Part shown: one piece after another, positions 47,232 to 57,757 of the stretch
Layout: the number at the start of each line of letters is the position of its first letter
Position numbering within the stretch: the stretch's first letter is position 1
DNA from: Psychromonas marina
GTDB taxonomy: Bacteria > Pseudomonadota > Gammaproteobacteria > Enterobacterales > Psychromonadaceae
Length of the DNA stretch: 64,000 nt
Direction of reading: 5' to 3'
Assembly (NCBI RefSeq): GCF_030161115.1
Contig: NZ_BSPQ01000002.1
Location: 542,003-606,002, forward strand
The notes under the pieces: model-generated
Told to the model about the DNA's origin: nothing
The model's database searches: none
Seen by the model: only the letters and a program-made list of their open reading frames with translations
Position numbers and translations under genes: made by a program

Positions 47232-49139
47232 CTAATAATCAACCCAAGGTACACCTTGCTCTAACCATTTAATATCGCCCTCTAAAACGCTCTTCGCTAA
47301 TTTGTTCTCTTTGTTATCGTCGTTATTGCTTAACTCATCAAATAAACGGTCTATTTTTCGTTTACTGTTTAAACAAAATACATCTGCTAGATATTGTGGG
47401 GTAAGATCATCATGGTTTTCCTGCAGTTTTGATGTTGCAAATGAACAGGTTGCCGATATAGCAAATAGCTCTGTGCCAATCTCCATTAATAACCCTAAAA
47501 TATGTTGCTTGCGCTCTAACCTGTCTTGATACAGGCCAATATAGTGGAAAATAGTACGCGCTAGTTTATGCGCGGCACTTTCAACAAAGGAGATATGTTT
47601 TGCTAATTTCCCAAGGCCGGGATGTGAACTCCAGATTGAACTGTTTAACCACTGTGTTGGATACCAGCTACTGTAAAATGCAGCCAATTTAACACCTGCT
47701 TGTAATTTTTCTCCAACCGGTAGGTTTTTCTTAAGTAGATCTTCGGCCACTTTTAGGTGTGGATCCATCGCTTCACGGGCAAGAAACAGCTTCATAATAT
47801 CGGTGGTGCCTTCGATAATACGATTAATGCGGCAATCGCGCATCAGGCGTTCAATCGGGTAGGGCTTTTCACCACGTGCTTTCAAAGAGGATGCTTTCTC
47901 ATAACCACGTCCTCCACGTAATTGCATGGTCGTATCAACGACATCCCAAGCAAGCTCAGAGCAGAATAATTTAGCCATTGCAGCTTCAATACGCAGATCT
48001 AGGTTAGGATCGTCGGCCATGTGCGAGGTTAAATAGGTGACCGCCTCCATCGCAAAAGTACTGGAGGCGATAAAGGCGATTTTTTTAGCACCTGCTTCAT
48101 GTTTACCAATCGCCATACCCCATTGCACGCGTTCATTACCCCAATCTCGTGCGACGGCTAAACAATATTTACCCATACCGGTAGCGGCGGCTGGTAAGGT
48201 TAAGCGCCCCGTATTAAGGGTCGCAAGTGCCAGTTTTAACCCTTTTCCTTCACCCAGAATGATATTCTCAATAGGGACTTTTACATCGGTAAATTTTATT
48301 AATCCGTTTTGAATGCCACGAATACCCATGAAGTCACAGCGGTGTAATACCTCCATCCCGGACATCTCTTTTTCAACAATAAACGCGGTGACCTGTTTCA
48401 CCTGTTTACCGTTGCTTAATGTTTTTGGTGCGGTTTGTGCCATCACCACTAAGACGTCGGCAATTAAACCATTGGTACACCACAGCTTGATGCCATTGAT
48501 TAAGAAGTGTTTACCATCTTCAGTTAATGTCGCGGTAGTTTCCATTTTAGCCGGATCTGATCCTACTTCTGGCTCAGTTAATGCAAAGGCGGATATTTTC
48601 CCCTCACGAAATTGTGGCAAATACTTATCTTTTTGTGCTTCGGTACCAAACATTTTTAGTGGCTGCGGAACACCGATTGATTGGTGGGCGCTTAATAATA
48701 CTGCCGTTGCGCCACAATGTGCAGAAATAGCCATCATAACGCGGTTATAATTGACTTGCGTTAACCCCAGGCCGTTGTACTTTTTAGGCACTTTCATTGC
48801 AAACAGGCCCATATCCACCAAACCTTGGATCACTTCAGGGGGAATGGTACGGGTTTCATCAACTTTTTCTGCATCGAGATGATTAATCAGGAATTCACAG
48901 ACCTGTTCAACCAGTTCATCACCGATTTTTTTCTCTGCTTGGCTTTGTGTGGGAAAAGGAAAAATTAGATCTTCCTGAAAATTCCCCATAAACAGTTGCC
49001 CAGCAAAACTGCTTTGTTGTTTGCTATTATCACGTGCTGATTCAGCAAGTTGCATCGCTGCGGCTTTTTCACTATTCATTTTAGAGGTATCAATCACCGA
49101 CTGTTGTTCATGTTGCGCTTGTTCTGTTTGTTTATTCAT
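47232..49139 (-). CDS. Acyl-CoA dehydrogenase
   Basis: First oxidation step of beta-oxidation (FAD). 635 residues, the long form with extra N- and C-terminal parts: FALTEPEVGSDPAKMETTA, FLINGIKLWCTNG, the FAD/substrate loop GGRGYEKASSLK and RIIEGTTDIMKLFLAREAM. The N-terminal 55 residues are Gln/Ser-rich and poorly conserved-looking. Its start overlaps the stop of the preceding gene by eight bases, so the two are translationally linked. Confidence 0.93.
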   Translation of the reverse strand: MNKQTEQAQHEQQSVIDTSKMNSEKAAAMQLAESARDNSKQQSSFAGQLFMGNFQEDLIFPFPTQSQAEKKIGDELVEQVCEFLINHLDAEKVDETRTIPPEVIQGLVDMGLFAMKVPKKYNGLGLTQVNYNRVMMAISAHCGATAVLLSAHQSIGVPQPLKMFGTEAQKDKYLPQFREGKISAFALTEPEVGSDPAKMETTATLTEDGKHFLINGIKLWCTNGLIADVLVVMAQTAPKTLSNGKQVKQVTAFIVEKEMSGMEVLHRCDFMGIRGIQNGLIKFTDVKVPIENIILGEGKGLKLALATLNTGRLTLPAAATGMGKYCLAVARDWGNERVQWGMAIGKHEAGAKKIAFIASSTFAMEAVTYLTSHMADDPNLDLRIEAAMAKLFCSELAWDVVDTTMQLRGGRGYEKASSLKARGEKPYPIERLMRDCRINRIIEGTTDIMKLFLAREAMDPHLKVAEDLLKKNLPVGEKLQAGVKLAAFYSSWYPTQWLNSSIWSSHPGLGKLAKHISFVESAAHKLARTIFHYIGLYQDRLERKQHILGLLMEIGTELFAISATCSFATSKLQENHDDLTPQYLADVFCLNSKRKIDRLFDELSNNDDNKENKLAKSVLEGDIKWLEQGVPWVDY

Positions 49140-51318
49140 CAGTTACCACCTCTTCAATGTTAGCTTCATAAAATGTTTGTCCATTTTGTGCTTTATCGAC
49201 CAATAACTGCGCAGGGGCAAAGCGTTCGCCGTAGGTTTGGCTTAGCTCGGTTAATTTGTCACATATACTCTGTAAGCCTCGGTTGTCAGCATATTTTAAT
49301 AATCCCCCTCGAAATGCAGGGAAACCCGTTCCCATCAACATTGCCATATCAAGGTAGGCAGGGTTATCAATAACACCTTCCTGTAAACAGCGTACCGCTT
49401 CATTTACCATCACTAAAATACAGCGATCAACAATCATCTTACTGTCGAATTCTTTGACGCTGATATTTTGATCCGCACGATAGAAAGTTAAAATGGCATC
49501 GATATTCTTGTTGTATCGAATAGGCGATTTTTTCTCATGCTTGTAAAATCCAGCACCCGATTTTTTACCTAATAATTTCTCTTCAACAAAAATATGCTTA
49601 AACAATCCCGCCACTTTCATACGCTCGCCATAGGCTTCTTCTAGAATCGTCGCCACATGGAAACCAACATCGATACCCACCTCATCGGCTAAAACAAAGG
49701 GGCCCATTGGTAAACCAAACTGTGCGATAGCGTCATCTATTTCGGTGACCACGCCTCCCTCTTGTAGAATCAGTGCTGCTTCATTGAGCATCGGAATAAG
49801 GATGCGGTTCACTAAAAAACCGGCACAATCACCGACGACAATGGGGGTTTTACCTAATTGCTTAGCAAGCTTCACTGTGCTAGCGATGGTTTGTGGACTG
49901 GTTTTTTCACCGGGAATTATCTCAACTAAAGGCATGCGATTAACGGGGTTAAAAAAATGCATGCCAATCATATTTTCTGGGCGCTCAAGATCGTTTGCCA
50001 TCTCGGTTATCGACAGGCTGGAGGTATTAGAGGCTAAAATTGCGTGCTCTGGTAACTTGCTCTGTGCTTCCGCAAGTACCATCTTTTTGACTGCCATATT
50101 CTCAACCACTGCTTCAATGGCGATATCTAACTGTTTAAAACCGTTGTAGTTAACACAACCGGCAATATGGTTCATGTTGTAACGTATTTGATTAGGCTTT
50201 ATTTTACGGCGTTTCTTCATCTGCTGATAATAGAGATTAGCGGTTTGATAACCCTTTGCCACGGCGTCCCACTCAATATCTTTAAGGCGTACATTTTTGT
50301 TTTTATTAGAAAACAACCATGCGATGCCCCCCCCCATGACACCCGCGCCGAGCACAGCACCGTTGTTAACCACTGCAGGTACGATGCTATCGTCGTTAAT
50401 ACCCGTCTCTTTTTTAAGTGCTTCATTGGTAAAAAATAGTTGTATCAAGTTTTTACTGATATCGGTAATCGCAACCTCTGCAAAACCATGCAGTTCAACT
50501 TCTAAAGCATCCTCAACCTCCATTTCGTGAATTTTTTCAATCACCTCAAGTGCTTTGAAAGGAGCTGGATAATGCCCTTTGGTTTTTTGCTGTAAGTTTT
50601 GATGGGCTTTTTTAAAGATAAGCTTGCGCCCCAATGGGTTATCTTCAAGTAGTTTTTGATTGAGGTTTTTAGCGCGCTTTGTAATGAGTTGTTGTGCAAA
50701 GGCAGGCGTGGTTAATAACTTATCGATAAACGTGTCGATAAAGTCACGTGCTAAGGTATGGTTATAAATCGCATCAACCAATTTTAAACGTAATGCCTTT
50801 TTTCCGGGGATCACTTTTGCAGGTAAAATGAGTTGCAATGCCGCTTGTAAACCGATCAGTTTCGGTAGACGCACACAACCACCAAACCCTGGGATGATAC
50901 CTAGGCTAACTTCAGGTAAACCGATCACCGCTTTTTTATCGTCACTGATAATGCGATAGCTACAGGCTAAAGCGAGTTCACAACCTCCTCCGACACAAGC
51001 GCCATTAATAACAGCGAGGCTTGGAAAGGGCAGTTTGGCTATTTGATGCAAAATTTGTTGTCCGAAGCGCGCCTTTTCGTAGGCTTCCTGTTTGCCTGTT
51101 ATATCTTTAATTTCGTTAATATCTGCGCCAGCGATAAAAATCCCTTGTTTTGCGCTTTCAAATACCAGTAGTTTTACATTGCCATCTTTAGCTAATGCAG
51201 TGAGGTGTTGTTGCAACTCAATGAGGGTGTTGCCATCGAGTTTATTGATTTTTTCATTTTGAAAATCAAACAGTAGGGTGGCGACGCCAGCATCATTAAT
51301 CGATAAATTAAAATTCAT
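49132..51318 (-). CDS. Bifunctional enoyl-CoA hydratase/3-hydroxyacyl-CoA dehydrogenase
   Basis: FadJ/FadB-type alpha subunit, 728 residues. N-terminal hydratase: FIAGADINEIKDI oxyanion loop, GACVGGGCELALACSYR, and the catalytic Glu in GLPEVSLGIIPGFGG. Middle NAD site AVLGAGVMGGGIAWLFSN, then ASNTSSLSI, GMHFFNPVNRMPLVEIIPG with the catalytic His, and two C-terminal dehydrogenase domains. Works with the adjacent thiolase; gap of 66 bases. Confidence 0.94.
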   Translation of the reverse strand: MNFNLSINDAGVATLLFDFQNEKINKLDGNTLIELQQHLTALAKDGNVKLLVFESAKQGIFIAGADINEIKDITGKQEAYEKARFGQQILHQIAKLPFPSLAVINGACVGGGCELALACSYRIISDDKKAVIGLPEVSLGIIPGFGGCVRLPKLIGLQAALQLILPAKVIPGKKALRLKLVDAIYNHTLARDFIDTFIDKLLTTPAFAQQLITKRAKNLNQKLLEDNPLGRKLIFKKAHQNLQQKTKGHYPAPFKALEVIEKIHEMEVEDALEVELHGFAEVAITDISKNLIQLFFTNEALKKETGINDDSIVPAVVNNGAVLGAGVMGGGIAWLFSNKNKNVRLKDIEWDAVAKGYQTANLYYQQMKKRRKIKPNQIRYNMNHIAGCVNYNGFKQLDIAIEAVVENMAVKKMVLAEAQSKLPEHAILASNTSSLSITEMANDLERPENMIGMHFFNPVNRMPLVEIIPGEKTSPQTIASTVKLAKQLGKTPIVVGDCAGFLVNRILIPMLNEAALILQEGGVVTEIDDAIAQFGLPMGPFVLADEVGIDVGFHVATILEEAYGERMKVAGLFKHIFVEEKLLGKKSGAGFYKHEKKSPIRYNKNIDAILTFYRADQNISVKEFDSKMIVDRCILVMVNEAVRCLQEGVIDNPAYLDMAMLMGTGFPAFRGGLLKYADNRGLQSICDKLTELSQTYGERFAPAQLLVDKAQNGQTFYEANIEEVVTDE

Positions 51319-51384
51319 TCCACTTGCTCCAGACTAATTAATTAAATCCATCTATTTATTCAATTTGTTCTTGCTTGTGTTTAT

Positions 51385-52674
51385 CTATTCAACTTCAAGT
51401 GCCAATGCAGCACCTTGTCCGCCACCAATACAGAGGGTCACTAGGCCGCAATTTTGTTTTGTTGCACGCAGTGCTTTAAGCATGGTAATGACCAACCGAG
51501 TGCCGGTTGCACCAACAGGGTGTCCAAGGGCAATGGCACCGCCGTTAATATTGAGTTTATCGGGGTCAATCGCGCCAATCGCTTGGTCTTTATTGAGGTA
51601 GGTTTGTGAAAAATGGTCTGATGCAAAGGCGCGTTCATTAGCTATGACTTGGGCGGCAAAGGCTTCATTGAGCTCTATTAGGTCAAAATCAGACATGCTC
51701 ATGCCAGATTGATCCAGTAGTTTGCTGGTGGCATAAACGGGTCCTAGTCCCATTCTGTTTGGTGCAAGTCCTGCATAAGCGTAATCTCTGAGGTAACCTA
51801 AGGGTTGATAGCCGAGTGCTTTGGCTTTGCTTTCAAGCATGATCAAGACTGCCCCTGCGCCATCAGTAATAGGGCAGGCATTTGCTACGGTTATTGTGCC
51901 TGCTGCGCGGTCAAAAAAGGGCTTTAATTTAGCGAGCTTTTCAAGGCTTTGGTCTGCGCGGATAGAGTTATCGAGTTGCTGTACCTTATTGTAATGGGGG
52001 GGCAACAAAATAGGGTGGATTTCATCTTCAAAAAAGCCCGCTTTTTGTGCACTAGCAGCTTTGAGGTGTGAGTTAAGTGCGTAGGTATCTTGTTCTGCTC
52101 GGGTAATACTAAATTCTCGGGCAAGTACTTCCGCTGTTTGCCCCATATTTAACCCACAAACAGGATCGGTTAAGCCTTCAACGATAGAGATAATGGGTTT
52201 GAGGTAAGCAGGACGAAATTGCGATATTAGGGATAATTTTTGCGGAGTGGTTTTAGCCTTCATCAAATCAGCAAACAGTTTAGTCATTTTGGGACCAAAT
52301 TTGAGCGGATATTGACTCATGCTTTCAGTACCACCGGCAATAACAATATTTCCGCTTCCTGCGAGCATTTTTTCAAAGCCTGTCGTAATCGATTGCATAC
52401 CCGATGCGCAATTACGATGCACGGTATAAGCAATAAGATCTTCTGGTAAGCCCGCTTTTAATGCGATAACACGTGCGATATTACACGCGTTAGAAGGTTG
52501 TCCAACATTACCGATAATAAGCTCATCAATTAAGTTAATATCAATTTCTGTTTTTGCTAATAGCTCTTTCACAATGACTGCGGCTAAATCATCGGGTGCA
52601 ATACCTGCCATTTCGCTACTTGCTCTACAAAACGGTGTGCGTAACCCCTCTACAATCGCTAATCTCTCTCTCAT
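51385..52674 (-). CDS. Acetyl-CoA acyltransferase (thiolase)
   Basis: Thiolytic cleavage of 3-ketoacyl-CoA, 429 residues. Nucleophile Cys in HRNCASGMQS, general-base His in GGAIALGHPVGATG, second Cys in LCIGGGQGAA and NEAFAAQ loop. Length and sequence are nearer the FadI-type long thiolases than the 390-residue FadA. Third member of the four-gene fatty-acid cluster. Confidence 0.93.
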   Translation of the reverse strand: MRERLAIVEGLRTPFCRASSEMAGIAPDDLAAVIVKELLAKTEIDINLIDELIIGNVGQPSNACNIARVIALKAGLPEDLIAYTVHRNCASGMQSITTGFEKMLAGSGNIVIAGGTESMSQYPLKFGPKMTKLFADLMKAKTTPQKLSLISQFRPAYLKPIISIVEGLTDPVCGLNMGQTAEVLAREFSITRAEQDTYALNSHLKAASAQKAGFFEDEIHPILLPPHYNKVQQLDNSIRADQSLEKLAKLKPFFDRAAGTITVANACPITDGAGAVLIMLESKAKALGYQPLGYLRDYAYAGLAPNRMGLGPVYATSKLLDQSGMSMSDFDLIELNEAFAAQVIANERAFASDHFSQTYLNKDQAIGAIDPDKLNINGGAIALGHPVGATGTRLVITMLKALRATKQNCGLVTLCIGGGQGAALALEVE

Positions 52675-52844
52675 TTTGAACTCCTGATTGGTTCATAAAA
52701 GTCGACTTATCACTCATACTATTTTTTCAATAACTGTTTACCTATTTCTTTAAATATCTTTTTACTAACATTCATCGTTGCGTTAAAAACACAACTTAAA
52801 GGTGAGCAGCTATTATTGCGAATAGCTGCTTACTCATTAATTTA

Positions 52845-54602
52845 TTAACTATAAAAATCATCAATGATCTGTTTGAACTTATCTTCAACCACATGACGTC
52901 GTAATTTCATGGTGGGTGTTAATTCACCTGTTTCAACAGTAATAGGGTGTTTAACAAATTTATATTTTTGTATCTTTTCCCATGCGCTGAGTTGTGCATT
53001 AACACTTTGCACTACTTCTTTGATCTCTTTTTTCACTTCATCTGAGTGCAAGAAATCGCTATTGCTCATATCGCTATAACCACGATGTTCACGGATAGCA
53101 TCGAGGTTTTCATAATCGGGGAACAATAAGCAGGAAACGAAGCGTCTATCTTCACCAATAATCGCTGCCATATCGATCAATTCTGATTTACACAGGGTTT
53201 GTTCAATGGGAACAGGGCTGACATACTTGCCGTTTGAGGTTTTAAATAACTCTTTTTTACGACCTGTGATGGTTAAGAATCCATCTTCATCGAGTGAGCC
53301 TAAATCTCCCGTATGTAACCATCCGTCACTGTTTATCGCTTCAGCCGTGGCAGTTTCATTATTATGATACCCGATCATGATATTTGGGCCTTTTGCTAAT
53401 ATCTCGTTATCCTCTGCAATTTTCACCTCTACACCCGGGTAAACTTTACCCACAGTTCGGTAGCGAACATGGCCGGGGTAATTGACGGCTAACACCGGTG
53501 AGGCTTCAGTTAGTCCATATCCCTGAAAGATATCAAAGCCGATGTTTTTGAAGAAATTTTCCATACTTTCGCTGAGCGCTGATCCGCCGACGATTAATAA
53601 TCGTAATTCGCCCCCTAATGCGACACGCAATTTGCTGTAGATCAGTTTGTCATAAACTTTGTCTGCAACTGTGTTTTTTGCCGGCACTTTAGTGACTGCG
53701 CGTTCAAAGGCACTACTCATTAATTTTTGTTTTAGCCCGCTTTGATCTTCAATACGGCTATGCATTTTGGCATATACCTTTTCTAATAAACGCGGCACTA
53801 GGGTGATCACCGTTGGGTTTATTTCACGCAGTAGATCACCTACTTTTTTAATATCATCAGCAAAATAGAGCGGCGTTCCCGTAGATAGGTAAAAGTAACT
53901 GACCATACGTTCAAATACATGTGCTAAGGGTAAGCAGGTCAGTATTTTGTCCTTGCTTGGATCTAGTTTAAAAAGCTCCGATGTTGCTTTGATTTGTGAA
54001 ATTAAGTTGTGATGGCTGAGCTCAACCCCTTTTGGCATGCCGGTAGAGCCGCTGGTATAAATAATGGTCGCGATATCATCAGGTTGCACCGTATCGCGCA
54101 TTAAAGAGAATAATTGTGGCTGTTTACTTGATTGTTGATCACCCAATTCAAGTAATTTATCAAAACTTAATCCATTCTTGGCACTGTAATTATTCTCTAA
54201 AGAGATGACTTTTTTAAAGCCTTTTAATGCATCGCTGATATTGTCATCGAGTAAATTGCTGTCATTAATAAAAATATAATTAATATTGCTGTCTTTCTTT
54301 TGGAATTCAAAATGTTTACTGGAAACATTAGCAAACATCGGCACGGAAATAGCACGGTTTAGCATGATCGCCAAATCCATCATGATCCATTGGGGTGAAG
54401 GAGAGGAGATGATCGCAAAGCCATCATTATGCTGAACACCTAATGCACGTAACCCTAGTGTTAGGCGACGGATAGTCTCATAAAATTTTTCACTTGAAAG
54501 TGCTTGCCACTGGCCTTTCTCTTTGTAGTTCAAAGCTGAAGAGTTCATGTAAGTATTAACCACATGTTGGACCATCTCAGGCAGAGTTTTATAATTTTGC
54601 AT
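52845..54602 (-). CDS. Long-chain acyl-CoA synthetase (AMP-binding)
   Basis: Activates fatty acids to acyl-CoA via acyl-AMP. 585 residues, FAA1-like family: P-loop IIYTSGSTGMPKGVELSH, adenine motif GYGLTEASPVLAVN, HTGDLGSLDEDGFL and the C-terminal GRKKELFKTSNGKYVSP. It begins the beta-oxidation cluster, 170 bases upstream of the thiolase. In its leader a small AGAGAGT/ACTCTCT inverted repeat (54635-54652) could be an operator shared with divergent polB; no FadR or PsrA site is recognised. Confidence 0.92.
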   Translation of the reverse strand: MQNYKTLPEMVQHVVNTYMNSSALNYKEKGQWQALSSEKFYETIRRLTLGLRALGVQHNDGFAIISSPSPQWIMMDLAIMLNRAISVPMFANVSSKHFEFQKKDSNINYIFINDSNLLDDNISDALKGFKKVISLENNYSAKNGLSFDKLLELGDQQSSKQPQLFSLMRDTVQPDDIATIIYTSGSTGMPKGVELSHHNLISQIKATSELFKLDPSKDKILTCLPLAHVFERMVSYFYLSTGTPLYFADDIKKVGDLLREINPTVITLVPRLLEKVYAKMHSRIEDQSGLKQKLMSSAFERAVTKVPAKNTVADKVYDKLIYSKLRVALGGELRLLIVGGSALSESMENFFKNIGFDIFQGYGLTEASPVLAVNYPGHVRYRTVGKVYPGVEVKIAEDNEILAKGPNIMIGYHNNETATAEAINSDGWLHTGDLGSLDEDGFLTITGRKKELFKTSNGKYVSPVPIEQTLCKSELIDMAAIIGEDRRFVSCLLFPDYENLDAIREHRGYSDMSNSDFLHSDEVKKEIKEVVQSVNAQLSAWEKIQKYKFVKHPITVETGELTPTMKLRRHVVEDKFKQIIDDFYS

Positions 54603-54731
54603 ATTGTTTCTCAGTTGTTTTTTGTAGAATAATGAGAGAGTTAGGACTCTCTTTCTAATATAGCCTAGTTCACTAGTTTGTGTTTAGTCTGTCTGTGTTA
54701 AACTTGAACTTCCCCTAAAATATGAGTTTTT

Positions 54732-57137
54732 ATGCAAAAATTGACACAATTACAAGGTTTAATTTTATCGCGACAGCAACGTGATACAAATACGGGTATT
54801 GAGCTTATTTTTTGGGTCAAAAGTAACCAAGGACCTTGTCAGGTTGTGATTAATGGATTACGCGCTGTATTTTTAATTAAACAGGAAGATCTCACACAAG
54901 CACAGGCACTTTGGGCTAAGCAATACCTTCATGCCGATGAGATTCGTCCCCTTTCTCTTTCTACCTTCGCTCAGCAAAAAGTGGTTGCGATCTATAATCT
55001 GTCTTTGTCGGTTTCGCGACAGCTTCAGCAGGCCTTAACCTCGCAGGGGATTCCTATATTTGAGTCGGATATTAAGGTCAGTGATCGCTACCTGATGGAA
55101 CGATTTATTTATGGTAGCGTTAATGTGCTAGGGACTATTACCCGACGTGGTCAGCACTATTTTTGTCAAAACCCTAAATTAACCCCTACTAAAAACAGTG
55201 CACAAATATCGACTGTTTCTCTGGATATTGAGTGTAGTCCTGAACAAGAGTTATATAGCGTCGGTTTGACGGTCGGCGATGAAAAGCAAAACAGGGTGAT
55301 TATGGTGGGTAATGCTTTGCCTCAACCTGCACCCTACGACTTACTTAATATCGAGTGGGTTGAAAATGAAGTCGCTCTATTAATCGCCTTGCAAAATTGG
55401 TTTCAAGTTAATGATCCAGATGTGGTCATTGGTTGGGCGGTAGGCAACTTTGATATGCGTTTATTGGCAGAACGCGCTAAATTACATCATATCAAATTGT
55501 GTTTGGGACGCGATCATAGTGCGTTGCAATGGTTTGCGCATCAAGACAGTTCTGGGCAAGGGACGGTTCGTCTTAATGGTCGGGTGGTACTTGATGGTAT
55601 CGAGCAGCTGAAAAACAACAGTCGTCATTTTGAAAGCTTTAGTTTGGAGTCTGTGAGCCAATCTTTATTCTCAGAGGGTAAGCTCATTACTGAGGAAAAT
55701 AGTCAGTTTGTTGATAAAGGCTTAGAGATAAAACACCAGTTTGAACATACACCGCTTAAATTAGCCGCGTATAATTTGCAAGATTGTTTGTTAGTAGAAC
55801 GTATTTTTGATCATGCGAAACTGATTGAATATGCAATTCAGCGTGCCGAATTAACAGGTCTTGCACTTGATAGGCGTGGTGCATCAGTCGCTGCATTTAC
55901 TAACTTATACTTACCACTACTACATCGCAGTGGTTATATTGCCCCGAATATTGGTGATATCGAAGCGCAACATTCACCCGGTGGTTTTGTAATGGACTCT
56001 AAGCCGGGACTTTACGATTGGGTATTAGTGTTGGATTTTAAATCGCTTTATCCCTCTATTATTCGTACTTTTAAAATCGACCCTTTAGGCATGATAGAAG
56101 GGCTTAAAGAGCCCATCGAAGACAGTATCGAAGGGTTTAGAGGAGCCCGTTTTAGTCGCGACAAACATCACCTACCCACTATATTAGATAGTTTGAGTCT
56201 CGCTCGAGAAGAAGCTAAAAAAGCCAATAATCAACCTTTTCAACACGCTATTAAAATCATTATGAACAGCATGTATGGCGTATTAGGCTCTTCAGGATGC
56301 CGTTTTCATGATACCCGGTTAGCAAGCTCTATTACCCTGCGTGGACATCAAATAATGATAGAAACGGGTAAGTTTATTGAGAAGCTAGGTTTTGATGTTA
56401 TTTATGGAGATACCGATTCAACCTTTGTCTGGCTGCGTGATTGTGACTCATTAGCCTTTGCAGATGAAAAAGGAAAAATATTGGCCACGCGTATTAACGA
56501 ATATTGGCAACAAAAAATTGCTGACGAGTTTTCGCTGCCTTCACTACTCGAAATCGAATATGAAACCTGTTTTAGTCAGTTCTTTATGCCTACGTTACGT
56601 GGTTCAGATTCAGGCTCTAAAAAACGTTATGCAGGCTTAAAAACCACTGAGCAGGGCAGTGAAATTATCTTTAAAGGGTTAGAAAGTGTGCGCAGTGATT
56701 GGACGGAGCTTGCGCGGGAGTTCCAAGAAACCTTATTTGAAAAGGTATTTAAACAGCATAGCGTGACGCAGTATATTATCGATACCGTGAGTCAGTTAAA
56801 AGCAGGTCACTTAGATGCGCAACTAGTATACCATAAACGTTTACGTCGACACTTAGATGCGTATGTCAAAAATGTACCGCCGCAGGTGCGTGCTGCGCGA
56901 ATTGCCGACGCACAAAACAGAAAGTTAGGACGACCACTTCGTTATCAGCGTCAAGGGCGCATCGCTTATCTGATTACTCACAATGGTCCTGAACCGATTG
57001 AATACTTGCAATCCAGCATCGATTATCAGCACTATATTGATAAGCAACTGAAACCGATTGCCGATGCTATTTTGCCTTTCTTACCAGGAAACAGTAATTT
57101 TGAGGCACTTGTTTCAGAGCAGATGCCATTGTTTTGA
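54732..57137 (+). CDS. polB: DNA polymerase II
   Basis: Family B repair and translesion polymerase, 801 residues (E. coli 783). Exonuclease motif SLDIECSPE, polymerase motif A DFKSLYPSIIRTF, motif B KIIMNSMYGVLGSSGCRF and motif C YGDTDSTFVW are intact; the end QMPLF is a consensus-like sliding-clamp-binding peptide. No LexA box was found upstream, in contrast to the SOS-regulated E. coli gene. Confidence 0.95.
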   Translation: MQKLTQLQGLILSRQQRDTNTGIELIFWVKSNQGPCQVVINGLRAVFLIKQEDLTQAQALWAKQYLHADEIRPLSLSTFAQQKVVAIYNLSLSVSRQLQQALTSQGIPIFESDIKVSDRYLMERFIYGSVNVLGTITRRGQHYFCQNPKLTPTKNSAQISTVSLDIECSPEQELYSVGLTVGDEKQNRVIMVGNALPQPAPYDLLNIEWVENEVALLIALQNWFQVNDPDVVIGWAVGNFDMRLLAERAKLHHIKLCLGRDHSALQWFAHQDSSGQGTVRLNGRVVLDGIEQLKNNSRHFESFSLESVSQSLFSEGKLITEENSQFVDKGLEIKHQFEHTPLKLAAYNLQDCLLVERIFDHAKLIEYAIQRAELTGLALDRRGASVAAFTNLYLPLLHRSGYIAPNIGDIEAQHSPGGFVMDSKPGLYDWVLVLDFKSLYPSIIRTFKIDPLGMIEGLKEPIEDSIEGFRGARFSRDKHHLPTILDSLSLAREEAKKANNQPFQHAIKIIMNSMYGVLGSSGCRFHDTRLASSITLRGHQIMIETGKFIEKLGFDVIYGDTDSTFVWLRDCDSLAFADEKGKILATRINEYWQQKIADEFSLPSLLEIEYETCFSQFFMPTLRGSDSGSKKRYAGLKTTEQGSEIIFKGLESVRSDWTELAREFQETLFEKVFKQHSVTQYIIDTVSQLKAGHLDAQLVYHKRLRRHLDAYVKNVPPQVRAARIADAQNRKLGRPLRYQRQGRIAYLITHNGPEPIEYLQSSIDYQHYIDKQLKPIADAILPFLPGNSNFEALVSEQMPLF

Positions 57138-57147
57138 AAATATTCAA

Positions 57148-57756
57148 TTAGTTTAAGATAAAAAACAGCGTCGTAATGGTCATCAAGCCCATCGTATAAT
57201 TAAATCTTTTCCGCTGTTTTTTTGTGGTGAGATGTTGCGCAATGTGGGCGCCAAGGTAAGCCCATAAACTGATCGCGATAAACCCCATCACAGCAAAACA
57301 GAACATGATCCATAGACCAGATTCAATATAGTGATCCCCCGCAAGGGTAAAGCTGCTTATACTACCGATACTCATTGCCCATGCTTTAGGGTTAACAAAC
57401 TGGAAAAATGAAGCTGCAATTAAAGTCATGGGTTTACTTTTTTGACTCTTACTTTGCAGTGACTGTGGATCGGTTGCAGCAGTTGCAATTTTCCAAGCAA
57501 GCCAAAACAGATAAATGCTGCCGACTATTTTAAGCAGATCATAAAGCGCAGGGTAGCGTTCAAACACTAATCCTAGCCCCAACAGGACAGAAGCAAGCAG
57601 TGTTGCAACACCAATAATAATGCCAAAGATATGCGGTAGGGTTTTCTGATAACCAAACTGTGCACCAGAGGCGAGCAGCATAATATTATTGGGACCCGGC
57701 GTCACGGACATTACAAAGGCAAATAGCGCAATCGCAAATAACAGTGAAAAATCCAT
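57148..57756 (-). CDS. LysE-family amino-acid exporter
   Basis: 202-residue inner-membrane protein with about six helices; the LysE/RhtB signature is seen in VTPGPNNIMLLASGAQFGYQ near the N-terminus and FVNPKAWAMSIGSIS in the middle. Exports an amino acid or derivative, substrate unknown. It starts one base after the DUF1127 gene stops and both face the MocR-type regulator, which probably controls them. Confidence 0.9.
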   Translation of the reverse strand: MDFSLLFAIALFAFVMSVTPGPNNIMLLASGAQFGYQKTLPHIFGIIIGVATLLASVLLGLGLVFERYPALYDLLKIVGSIYLFWLAWKIATAATDPQSLQSKSQKSKPMTLIAASFFQFVNPKAWAMSIGSISSFTLAGDHYIESGLWIMFCFAVMGFIAISLWAYLGAHIAQHLTTKKQRKRFNYTMGLMTITTLFFILN

Positions 57757-57757
57757 A

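Noticed and set aside
48037-48750. Two plus-strand frames within the acyl-CoA dehydrogenase gene
   Set aside because: They mirror a well-conserved minus-strand enzyme and have no family resemblance.
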